DNA of 64,000 nt, from positions 62,001-126,000 of the forward strand of contig NZ_JAESND010000004.1 in the NCBI RefSeq assembly GCF_016865585.1, in the 5' to 3' direction. This document shows, in pieces, positions 11,520 through 17,821 of the stretch (its first letter is position 1; each line of letters begins with the position of its first letter). Made by a program: the position numbers and the translations under genes. The notes beneath the pieces were generated by a model that saw nothing but the letters and a program-made list of their open reading frames with translations, made no database searches and had not been told where the DNA came from. The stretch is from Jeongeupia naejangsanensis. Lineage in GTDB: Bacteria; Pseudomonadota; Gammaproteobacteria; Burkholderiales; Chitinibacteraceae.

Positions 11520-11893
11520 CACCACCGACTGCACGCAATATGGGTCAGCAATGCCACGGCTCCGCCACAAACGATTGCCAATATGCTTAGATCGGGCTCA
11601 AGTGGTAAAGCCACCAAACCGGGCAAGATGCCAAGTGCTAAGGCGTAATGCCAACGAGCACAGCCCTTGCGAAGAAGTAGCACATAAGAAGGTGCTCCGA
11701 TTAGCAGGGCTGGTAGAATGCCGAGAAGGAGCGTGGAGCGAAAATTAGTTACGGAGGTAGAGCTTGGACTGAAGGGGTAATTACTGTGAGTTGCAGCATC
11801 TATTGCTGCAGTTACCGCCAGGATGCTTGCGATCAGCAACAAAGCAGTAAATGCAATTACGCTTACGACTACCCTTTGCCGAAATGCGTTCAT
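11474..11893 (-). CDS. Hypothetical multi-span membrane protein (cassette 3)
   Basis: Inner-membrane protein of 139 residues with about four hydrophobic segments (near 8-30, 55-75, 83-100 and 105-125), no recognised family. ATG 11893 is used: the frame stays open 25 codons further upstream, but that stretch is the attC of the next cassette and would encode only attC-derived residues. The C-terminal segment PNTLSNPAGLPPAA is also attC-encoded, with the stop inside the site. Complete cassette with attC at 11460-11519. No function can be assigned. Confidence 0.6.
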   Translation of the reverse strand: MNAFRQRVVVSVIAFTALLLIASILAVTAAIDAATHSNYPFSPSSTSVTNFRSTLLLGILPALLIGAPSYVLLLRKGCARWHYALALGILPGLVALPLEPDLSILAIVCGGAVALLTHIACSRWCPNTLSNPAGLPPAA

Positions 11894-11898
11894 TGAAT

Positions 11899-11957
11899 CA
11901 TGGCATTTGAGTTGACCGTCTGGATTTAGCTGGGCCGGGTTGAATGAAGTGCTAGGC
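11899..11957 (-). repeat. attC site of cassette 4, with altered R' core
   Basis: The side next to the DUF1493 gene is good (GGGTTGAATGAAGTGCTAGG), but R'' has GCTAGG for GTTAGG, and the R' side reads GGCATTTGAGTTGAC where others read CTAACGTTTGAATTAAC. The cleavage core AAC/GTT is lost on the R' side, so recombination here is probably impaired. Confidence 0.65.
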
Positions 11958-12308
11958 GGAGGAGTCAAGGTTCCTCCAGGTTTTTCTCTCGGCGGCTAGA
12001 ACCAAATTTTCTATAGTTATCGCTTCAATACATGCCTTGTCTTCTGGTGATCCAGTTCGAAAAAGCATTTTAATCCAATTAAAGGCAGCCAAAGCCCCGG
12101 ATCCCTCTGTGCCAAAGTGATGTTGGAAGTTAAAGCCAGTTATGTCAATTTCGAATTTCTTTGAAAAGGATTCGAAAAATTCGACGGCATCGTCACCGTC
12201 GATTCCAAGATCACCAAATAACGTTGATTCTGGCTGAACACTTTCTCTGGTGCAGCCTGTGAAGGTTGCAATAAATGCTTTGACATCGGTTTCAATCTGC
12301 GAGCACAT
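11952..12308 (-). CDS. DUF1493 family protein (cassette 4)
   Basis: Protein of 118 residues matching the DUF1493 pattern, distantly acyl-carrier-protein-like: an N-terminal helix, the segment STLFGDLGIDGDDAVEFFE near residue 28 where ACPs carry the DSL loop, and an FxxFxxxFxxxF helix. The usual phosphopantetheine serine is replaced (IDGDDA), so carrier function is doubtful. Starts at ATG 12308 and ends at a TAG overlapping attC. To my knowledge DUF1493 genes often occur in cassette arrays and near immunity genes, but their role is unknown. Confidence 0.75.
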   Translation of the reverse strand: MCSQIETDVKAFIATFTGCTRESVQPESTLFGDLGIDGDDAVEFFESFSKKFEIDITGFNFQHHFGTEGSGALAAFNWIKMLFRTGSPEDKACIEAITIENLVLAAERKTWRNLDSSA

Positions 12309-12318
12309 GCGGCTGGCC

Positions 12319-12378
12319 GCCTAACGTTTGAATTGAGCAACGGGAAGTAGCCCGTCCGAGTTGAGTGAAGTGTAGGGG
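12319..12378 (-). repeat. attC site of cassette 5
   Basis: R' is GCCTAAC at 12319-12325 with CGTTTGAATTGAGC. The other end reads GAGTTGAGTGAAGTGTAGGG, one base short in the R'' core (GTAG for GTTAG). The inner stem is CGGGAAGTAGCCCG. The repaired stop codon of the SUKH gene lies five bases outside it. Confidence 0.8.
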
Positions 12379-12382
12379 CTCT

Positions 12383-12840
12383 CTATCTCTGCCAAATTTT
12401 CCACCATGGACGCTTTGATATCAGGCTTTGTGGAAAGGGGACCTCCTGAAACGAGGTGAGTTCTTTCATCATTTGTTCATATGCGTAATGGTGTGAATTG
12501 AGAATTTCGAGAAATTCCGCAAAGGAAGACGCAATAAAACCGAATCCGAATGGATCGTGACATTGAAAAAAATGCTAAGTTCATTATTTATTGGAGCTTC
12601 GTCTGGATTAAACGAGAGATGATTGCCGAGGCTGTCGGTGGCGAACGCCACCCACCCATCAAAAGGTGTATCAGGGACATCGAAGCGGTAAATTTCGGCT
12701 GGCGAAAAAAGTCGTAATTCATCTGAGAAATCACCAATTCCAATGTTTAGGGCAAAATTAGCATAGCTTTCAGGAAACTTCATGCCAATGGACGTTTCTA
12801 CTTCTTGGAGATCATTCTTCGTTGGCGTGGTACGCAGCAC
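12383..12840 (-). pseudogene. SMI1/KNR4 (SUKH)-type protein gene with homopolymer frameshift (cassette 5)
   Basis: SUKH-superfamily gene; these proteins often act as immunity proteins against contact-dependent toxins, and others have unknown roles. The first 92 codons from GTG 12840 encode the SUKH core (FPESYANFAL, ATDSLGNHLSFN). The frame then shifts at a run of seven A (12566-12572; T on the coding strand). With eight bases the protein continues through HDPFGFGFIASSFAEFLEIL, the expected C-terminal SUKH motif, to TAG at 12383-12385 next to attC: 152 residues, normal for the family. As written, translation goes out of frame and ends at 12469 after 123 residues. Either a real inactivation or phase variation, or a sequencing error. 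Confidence 0.82.
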
Positions 12841-12914
12841 AAATACTGGCTTTCTTTTTTTGTTTTGGCCGTTGTGATTTGCTGATGCAAGTGGCTGTCT
12901 ATGAGCATATTGAA

Positions 12915-12974
12915 CCCTGACGTTTGAATTAACCGGCTGGCTTTAGCCAGTCCTGGTTGAATGAAGTGTTAGGA
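12915..12974 (-). repeat. attC site of cassette 6
   Basis: R' is CCTGACG (A to G change in the AAC core) with CGTTTGAATTAACCGG, the inner stem GGCTGGCTTTAGCCAG, and GGTTGAATGAAGTGTTAGG ending at R'' GTTAGGA 12968-12974. The stop codon of cassette 6 overlaps R''. Confidence 0.85.
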
Positions 12975-13388
12975 GGTGGCTATCAGTGTGCCTGCATAGC
13001 TATGGTAAAACATACCTTCCGCGTCAAACTCGCCGCTAACCTCAATTGGGAGTTTGTATCCAAAATTTGGCAAGCTGTTTAATATTTTGAGAAAGGGCTT
13101 GGTATCACGAGCGTGAAATATGTATTCACGATAGCTAGGTTCGGTAAATGACGCTATGAGTTGAGCCGTGGATGCACTTTCAATGCGTTCACATAAGCGA
13201 TTTTCGAATTCTTCCATCTCTTGGAGGTCCGCATCGCTTGGAGCAAAATTGGCCCCGCTGCGATAAGTCCAAGTAATGTGCAGTCGTTCGGGGAATTTCC
13301 GAAATGAGAACTCGTGCTCAAATTGAGCCAGCCTCAGAAGGTGAATGCCGTTGGGGGAAGACGATTGCGCTAGTACCCAAGTGACCAC
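12969..13388 (-). CDS. DUF695-like protein (cassette 6)
   Basis: Soluble protein of 139 residues resembling the DUF695 family: a beta-rich N-terminus with HITWTYRSG, then EEFENRLCERIE, the segment LIASFTEPSYREYIFHARD near residue 80, and LPNFGYKLPIEV near the end. No catalytic residues are recognisable and the molecular role of DUF695 is unknown. The gene starts at ATG 13388, nine bases from the upstream attC, and ends at TAA overlapping its own attC, so it is a complete cassette. Family call is from pattern only. Confidence 0.6.
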   Translation of the reverse strand: MVTWVLAQSSSPNGIHLLRLAQFEHEFSFRKFPERLHITWTYRSGANFAPSDADLQEMEEFENRLCERIESASTAQLIASFTEPSYREYIFHARDTKPFLKILNSLPNFGYKLPIEVSGEFDAEGMFYHSYAGTLIATS

Positions 13389-13396
13389 TCGGAACC

Positions 13397-13456
13397 TCCT
13401 AACGTTTGAATTAATGGGTGGGCGTTAGCCCGTCCCGGTTGAATGAAGTGTTAGGC
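13397..13456 (-). repeat. attC site of cassette 7
   Basis: R' TCCTAAC at 13397-13403, CGTTTGAATTAATGG, inner stem GGGCGTTAGCCC, and GGTTGAATGAAGTGTTAGG ending at 13456. One of the best preserved sites; the cassette 7 frame runs through it and stops at the internal TTAA. Confidence 0.88.
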
Positions 13457-13914
13457 TCCGACCAGCGACGCCAAACGAAGAAGAATGCGAGCCCACCAGC
13501 CAAGCCGTGGACCCCAAAGAATAGGACGTTCTGCGCATAACTTAGCCAGCCATAGAGAGTCTTTTGCCCATCGACAACAAAGTGTACCGGCGTGCCATAC
13601 CAGTTGCCCCCGGATGAGGAACCTGGGTATTCAGGCCAGCTGTAGATAGCAAGAGGGAGGGCTGCGGCAATGAAGCCAATTAAGCCTAGCATCTGCCAAG
13701 ATACGCGGTTGAAATGTCGTAGAAGCAGCAGCGAAGGGATGCCGACCCCAACGGCAAATGGAGAGGCGAACAATGCCGAGAACAGTGAAAAGACAAAGAA
13801 ATCCTTTGCAGATATGTCTGCACCTAGGGCCAGCATAGGCAGAAGAAACCGCAGGATAAATATGACTGGTTGGGCGACGATTGCGGCAATTGTGGCGAGG
13901 AAGATAGCTCTCAT
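13411..13914 (-). CDS. Hypothetical membrane protein (cassette 7)
   Basis: Integral membrane protein of 167 residues with four hydrophobic segments (about 5-30, 38-60, 72-93 and 128-150) and a loop containing GSSSGGNWYGTPVHF between the third and fourth. No family recognised. The last 14 residues (PNTSFNRDGLTPTH) are encoded by the attC site, and the stop lies within it, as in cassette 3. ATG 13914 is two bases from the next attC. Its function cannot be inferred beyond a membrane location. Confidence 0.6.
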   Translation of the reverse strand: MRAIFLATIAAIVAQPVIFILRFLLPMLALGADISAKDFFVFSLFSALFASPFAVGVGIPSLLLLRHFNRVSWQMLGLIGFIAAALPLAIYSWPEYPGSSSGGNWYGTPVHFVVDGQKTLYGWLSYAQNVLFFGVHGLAGGLAFFFVWRRWSEPNTSFNRDGLTPTH

Positions 13915-13916
13915 TG

Positions 13917-13976
13917 GCCTAACGTTTGAAGTGACGGGCCGGTTTTAGCCGGTCCCGGTTGACTGAAGTGTTAGGG
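13917..13976 (-). repeat. attC site of cassette 8
   Basis: R' GCCTAAC at 13917-13923, CGTTTGAAGTGACGG, inner stem GGGCCGGTTTTAGCCGGTCCC, and GGTTGACTGAAGTGTTAGGG ending at 13976. It separates the eighth cassette, the one nearest the presumed attI side, from cassette 7. Confidence 0.88.
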
Positions 13977-13977
13977 C

Positions 13978-14355
13978 TTAGTACGCCCCAGTGCAACTCC
14001 ATCCATCTGGAAATGAGTAGACGCATGAATTGGTTCCGGGGTCATGATAGCTAAATTCAAGCTCATATTCACGCCCTTGATTTTTAGAAGAATAGTCAAG
14101 TTTGGTGTTGTGCCGTTCATTTGAAATGTCTGGCAGCTTTGCAAGGTATTGTGGGGTGAGCAGACCTAATTCATTTGGGTATGAGCCTTTCTCGCCTTTA
14201 TATTTTTCAAGCGCTTGTATTACAATGGCCAGATTTTTATATGCTTTTGTGGAAGCTTCACCTTCGCCGGGAGCATTTTGCAAAGGATTGAGCGGACTAG
14301 CCCAGAAAACTAAAAGTATAGTGGCGAGTGTGGTGAGAACTATGAGCCAACGCAT
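13978..14355 (-). CDS. Small exported pseudopilin-like protein (cassette 8)
   Basis: Protein of 125 residues. Residues 3-19 form a hydrophobic N-terminal segment (LIVLTTLATILLVFWAS). The middle (AIVIQALEKYKGEKGSYPNE, then LGLLTPQYLAKLP) resembles the conserved region of type II secretion pseudopilins, and the C-terminus has two cysteines (NSCVYSFPDGWSC) that could form a disulfide. A typical prepilin peptidase site is not seen, so a secretion role is doubtful. ATG 14355 is chosen because it lies within the cassette boundary at 14362-14368; longer frames start outside the cassette. Starts seven bases from that core. Confidence 0.6.
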   Translation of the reverse strand: MRWLIVLTTLATILLVFWASPLNPLQNAPGEGEASTKAYKNLAIVIQALEKYKGEKGSYPNELGLLTPQYLAKLPDISNERHNTKLDYSSKNQGREYELEFSYHDPGTNSCVYSFPDGWSCTGAY

Positions 14356-14361
14356 ATTTAG

Positions 14362-14392
14362 TCCTAACGTGGTGTATGCACCATGGTGCATA
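14362..14392 (-). repeat. Boundary sequence with 18-bp palindrome at upstream end of the array
   Basis: The cassette core TCCTAAC is followed not by an attC but by GTGGTGTATGCACCATGG and TGCATAA. It contains the perfect palindrome TATGCACCATGGTGCATA. The same sequence, with one base changed in the palindrome centre, occurs at the equivalent end of the second cassette locus (25516-25548). By position this is where an attI site or the end of an inserted element would be. Its identity is not established. Confidence 0.7.
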
Positions 14393-14739
14393 AAGAAATA
14401 TCGCGGCAGCTGTCGGATAACACGCCCGACAGTCGGATTTTTGGATGCTCTTGCAGAGCAAATGTTCCGTATCTTCCAGCAGGGATACGCGTTGTCGGGA
14501 AGTTGGCCATGTATCTGGACATGTCGGATAACACTGCGACCGCAGCGCCTGCACGGTTGAGGGATCGCTTGCAATGCTGTCATTTTTTTTTTGGTTTTTA
14601 GAAAAATTATCGCAGGCTGAATGAAATACTTTATCAGGTTTGACGGCTTGCGCCATCCAGGAAGCAGGGCGGCATGAGCGGCTGTTTTTTCTGACTCATC
14701 AGATCCTAGCGCACGATGTGCCGGACGTTGTAACGCCTT
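14393..14739. other. Gene-free hairpin-rich segment between cassette array and LysR gene
   Basis: No supported gene. Several short hairpins follow each other: CTGTCGG/CCCGACAG near 14410-14432, GCTCT/AGAGC near 14447-14459, CGTATC/GATACG near 14468-14490 and CATGT/ACATG near 14508-14523. The 13-mer TGTCGGATAACAC occurs twice, at 14411 and 14522. A run of T lies near 14583-14592. The segment may hold remnants of another recombination site or of the integron platform. Confidence 0.5.
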
Positions 14740-15648
14740 CTATCTTGCGCGGGAATCGCTCTGCCACTGCGGGTCGTTCGCGAACCAGTCGATGAGGAAG
14801 TCGAGCAGCGCCCGCAGTGCCGGCGACATCTGCCGGCGCGAGGCGAACACCGCGTGGATGCCGAGCCGCCGCGGTTCGAAGCCCTGCAGGACGGCGACGA
14901 GCTTGCCGCTCGCCAGCTGCGGCGCGACCGCGTAGCGCGGCTGCATGCTGATGCCGGCACCGGCGATCGCGGCGGCGCGCAGCACGTTCGATTCGTTGGC
15001 GCTGAAACGGCTGCTGACCGGCACGGCAAAGCGCTCGTCGCCGCGGCTGAACTGCCACAGGCTCTTGCCGAAGTAGGCGTAGCCGAGGCAATGGTGGCGG
15101 GCGAGTTCGTCGACATGTGCCGGCGTACCGTGCGCGGCCAGATAGGCCGGCGCCGCGCACAGCACCGAATCGCAACCGGCCAGCGGCCGGGTAACGAGGT
15201 TGGGGTCGAGCTCGTTGGTGATGCGGATCGCCAGATCGATGCGCTCCTCGACCAGATGCACCGCATGGCTGCTGACCTGCAGGTCGACGCGGACCTGCGG
15301 ATGGCGGGCCAGAAACGCACAGACCGCCGCGGCGATCGTCGCCTCGCCGAGTGATTGCGCGCACGATACCCGCAGCAGCCCGCGCGGCCCGGCGTCCTGC
15401 GCGGTCTCGCGCATCTGGCCGGCGAGTTCGAGCAGCGCCCGGCTGCGCTGCAGCGCGGCTTCGCCGGCGTCGGTCAGGCTGAGCTTGCGCGTGGTGCGCT
15501 GGATCAGCCGCACGCCGGCCCAGTCCTCCATCTGCGCCAGATAGCGGCTGACCATGGCGCGCGACATCTCCAGCGCGTCGGCGGCGGCAATCATGCTGCC
15601 GCGGTCGGCAATGGTGACGAAAACGTGGGCGGCGGTGATCCGGTCCAT
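14740..15648 (-). CDS. LysR family transcriptional regulator
   Basis: DNA-binding regulator of 302 residues with the N-terminal winged helix (MDRITAAHVFVTIADRGSM, then SRAMVSRYLAQMEDW) and a LysR substrate-binding domain (PQVRVDLQVSSHAVHLVEER, FSRGDERFAVPVSSRF). It is of the CrgA-like subgroup by its N-terminus. It is divergent from the MBL-fold gene at 15752, with about 100 bases between, so it probably controls that gene and itself. Ligand unknown. Confidence 0.88.
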   Translation of the reverse strand: MDRITAAHVFVTIADRGSMIAAADALEMSRAMVSRYLAQMEDWAGVRLIQRTTRKLSLTDAGEAALQRSRALLELAGQMRETAQDAGPRGLLRVSCAQSLGEATIAAAVCAFLARHPQVRVDLQVSSHAVHLVEERIDLAIRITNELDPNLVTRPLAGCDSVLCAAPAYLAAHGTPAHVDELARHHCLGYAYFGKSLWQFSRGDERFAVPVSSRFSANESNVLRAAAIAGAGISMQPRYAVAPQLASGKLVAVLQGFEPRRLGIHAVFASRRQMSPALRALLDFLIDWFANDPQWQSDSRAR

Positions 15649-15751
15649 GATTGGCTCGATTTATGCAACAAACATGCGCAGTCTAGCCGGTATTTGAAGC
15701 GGTTTGATCAACCTATGATGGGGTCATTCCACTCGCACAAGGCAGGCCATC

Positions 15752-16633
15752 ATGTTCAAGTTCGCACCCGCTACCGCCGCCCTCGTTGCCGCCGGCGCGG
15801 TGTCGTTCGCCGTCGCGGCGACGCCGGCACTCAAGGTCGACGTCTACAACCCGGGCAGCAAGAGCATCTTCCCGGTGTCGTCCGAACTCGTGACCGGCAA
15901 GAAGGAAGCAGTGCTGATCGACGCGCAGTTCCAGCGCAACGACGCCGAAGCGCTGGTCAAGAAAATCCGCGCCAGCGGCAAGACGCTGACGACGATCTAC
16001 ATCAGCCACAGCGACCCGGATTTCTACTTCGGCCTCGATACGCTCAAGGCCGCGTTCCCGAACGCGAAGATCGTTGCCACGCCGCAGACCGTCGAGAAAA
16101 TCAGGGCATCGATGGACGGCAAGCTGGCGTACTGGGGGCCGATCCTCAAGGACAACGCGCCGAAGTCGCTGGTGCTGCCCGAAGTGCTGAAGGGCGATTC
16201 GATCACGCTCGAGGGCAGGCAGCTCAAGGTCGTCGGCCTTGATGGCGCAACGCCGGATCACACCTTCGTGTGGATTCCGTCGGCGAAGACCGTCACCGGT
16301 GGCGTCGTCGTGTTCGGCAACATGCATGTGTGGGTCGCCGACAACCAGACGCCGGTATCGCGGCAGAACTGGTATGCGACGCTGAAGCAAATCGAAGCAC
16401 TGAAGCCGAAAACCGTGATCCCCGGGCACTTCGTCGGCGACGCGCCGATGAATCTGAAGTCGGTCGCGTTCACTCGCGACTACCTGCAGGCATTCGAGAC
16501 CGAGGCGACCAAGGCGAAGGATGCTGCGGCGCTGATCGGGGCGATGGACCGGCTTTACCTGCAGTTCGGCCGAGATGCGACGCTGGAGATCAGCGCCAAG
16601 GTGATCAAGGGCGAAATGAAGTGGCCGCAGTGA
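15752..16633 (+). CDS. Exported MBL-fold metallo-hydrolase-like protein
   Basis: Periplasmic protein of 293 residues with a signal peptide (cleavage near FAVA-ATPAL) and the metallo-beta-lactamase fold. The first metal motif, usually HxHxDH, is here HSDPDFYFG: only the first His and the Asp remain. Later elements are TPDHTFVW, FGNMHVW and VIPGHFVGD, the last being the usual His of the fold. Such variants occur in a subgroup of MBL proteins whose substrate is unclear. AAGGCAGG precedes the ATG. A TATGAT-type -10 is present at 15714-15719. Divergent LysR gene suggests inducible expression. Confidence 0.75.
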   Translation: MFKFAPATAALVAAGAVSFAVAATPALKVDVYNPGSKSIFPVSSELVTGKKEAVLIDAQFQRNDAEALVKKIRASGKTLTTIYISHSDPDFYFGLDTLKAAFPNAKIVATPQTVEKIRASMDGKLAYWGPILKDNAPKSLVLPEVLKGDSITLEGRQLKVVGLDGATPDHTFVWIPSAKTVTGGVVVFGNMHVWVADNQTPVSRQNWYATLKQIEALKPKTVIPGHFVGDAPMNLKSVAFTRDYLQAFETEATKAKDAAALIGAMDRLYLQFGRDATLEISAKVIKGEMKWPQ

Positions 16634-16663
16634 GCGGTGCCGACCGGTAACGGTCGATAAAAA

Positions 16664-16689
16664 AAGGGCAGGCCCGATGGCCTGCCCTT
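16664..16689 (-). terminator. Rho-independent terminator of asmA-mutY
   Basis: Stem AAGGGCAGGCC / GGCCTGCCCTT with loop CGAT. On the minus strand it is followed by seven T, so it ends the transcript from mutY. It may also stop read-through from the MBL gene on the other side. Confidence 0.82.
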
Positions 16690-16786
16690 GTCATGACAGT
16701 GTGACAGCACTGCGTCTAGGAGATCCTGACCGCACTATGCCTGCGCCGGATGACCGGGATATGTCAGCGCACCGCCGTTCGGGCAA

Positions 16787-17821
16787 TCAGGTGGTCAACA
16801 GCCGGCGCAGCGGCGTCGGAATGCCGGCAGCGAGCGCTTCGCTGCGTTCGAACCAGCGAAGGCTGGCGTCGTCGGCCAGCGCGGCTGCTCCGGTCACACT
16901 GGCCGGCAGCGGCGTGATCGTCAGGCGGAAGTGCGTGAACACATGGACGAAGTCCGGCAGCGCCGGATCGAGCTCGACCTCGAGCTTCAGCGTGTCGGTG
17001 CAGTAGCGCTCGGCGCCCAGCGTGCTGCCGGTTTCCGGCAGGCTCCACAGCCCGCCCCAGATGCCGGTCGGCGGGCGCTTCTGCAGCAACAGCCGGCCCG
17101 TGTCGTCGCGGATCAGCAGCATGACGGTGCTGCGTTCGGGCACGGCCTTTTTCGGTTTCGGCGTCGGCAGCTCGGTCTGCCGACCGGTCATCCGCGCGAT
17201 GCAGTCGTCCGAGACCGGACAGGCGAGGCAGGCCGGCTTCTTCGGCGTACAGACGGTGGCGCCGAGGTCCATCTGGGCCTGCGTGTACGCCGGCATGTCG
17301 CTGCCGGATGCCGGCAACAGGCTGTCGGCCAGTGTCCACAGCTTGTTCTCGATCGCCTTCTGGCCGGGGAAACCGTCGATGCCGGCCCAGCGTGCCAGCA
17401 CGCGCTTGACGTTGCCGTCGAGGATGGCCGAACGCGTGTCGAACGAGAATGCGGCGATCGCTGCCGCGGTCGAGCGGCCGATGCCGGGCAGCGTTTCGAT
17501 CTCGGCAGGCGCACGCGGAAACGTGCCACCGAAATCGGTCATGACCATCTGTGCCGCCTTGTGCAGGTTGCGCGCCCGGGTGTAATAACCAAGCCCGCTC
17601 CACAGCGCCAGCACGTCGTCGAGCGGCGCGGAGGCCAGGCTGGCGATGTCGGGAAAGCGCAGCAGAAAGCGCTGGTAGTAGTCGATGACCGTGGTCACCT
17701 GCGTCTGCTGCAGCATGATCTCCGACAGCCAGACGCGGTAGGCATCGGCAACCTGCCAGGGCAGGTCGTGCCGACCGTGTTCGCGCTGCCAGCCGATCAG
17801 CCGTTCGGCAAACCGGCTCAT
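16787..17821 (-). CDS. mutY: A/G-specific adenine DNA glycosylase
   Basis: Base-excision repair enzyme of 344 residues that removes adenine mispaired with 8-oxoguanine. Visible are the catalytic Glu34 in SEIMLQQTQ, the helix-hairpin-helix LPGIGRSTAAAI near 111, the catalytic Asp135 in LDGNVKRV, and the iron-sulfur cluster cysteines C191, C198, C201 and C207 (C-x6-C-x2-C-x5-C). The C-terminal 110 residues form the NUDIX-like domain that reads 8-oxoG. The start overlaps the asmA stop by four bases, so both are co-transcribed. Normal length. Confidence 0.95.
   Translation of the reverse strand: MSRFAERLIGWQREHGRHDLPWQVADAYRVWLSEIMLQQTQVTTVIDYYQRFLLRFPDIASLASAPLDDVLALWSGLGYYTRARNLHKAAQMVMTDFGGTFPRAPAEIETLPGIGRSTAAAIAAFSFDTRSAILDGNVKRVLARWAGIDGFPGQKAIENKLWTLADSLLPASGSDMPAYTQAQMDLGATVCTPKKPACLACPVSDDCIARMTGRQTELPTPKPKKAVPERSTVMLLIRDDTGRLLLQKRPPTGIWGGLWSLPETGSTLGAERYCTDTLKLEVELDPALPDFVHVFTHFRLTITPLPASVTGAAALADDASLRWFERSEALAAGIPTPLRRLLTT

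Larger units (their letters stand above)
10382..14392 (-). mobile_element. Integron cassette array without integrase (CALIN), eight cassettes
   Basis: Eight minus-strand genes in a row each have an attC-like site just after their stop codon. On the plus strand the sites read TAACGTTTGAATTAA, an imperfect hairpin, then GGTTGAATGAAGTGTTAGG, which is the reverse complement of the class 1-like attC arrangement (R''-L'' then L'-R'). Gene orientation therefore places the attI side at the high-coordinate end, near 14.37 kb. No tyrosine recombinase is encoded there or anywhere in the window. The cassette genes look lower in GC than the flanking genes. Cassettes range from about 0.35 to 0.6 kb. Established knowledge: such arrays are called CALINs. 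Confidence 0.88.

Noticed and set aside
10382-14392. CRISPR-like array because of regularly spaced repeats
   Set aside because: The repeats are imperfect, fold into hairpins, are 350-600 bases apart, and each follows a gene; they are attC sites.
14393-14739. Search for an integron integrase gene on the presumed attI side
   Set aside because: No open frame with tyrosine recombinase motifs exists here or elsewhere in the window; the LysR gene follows directly.
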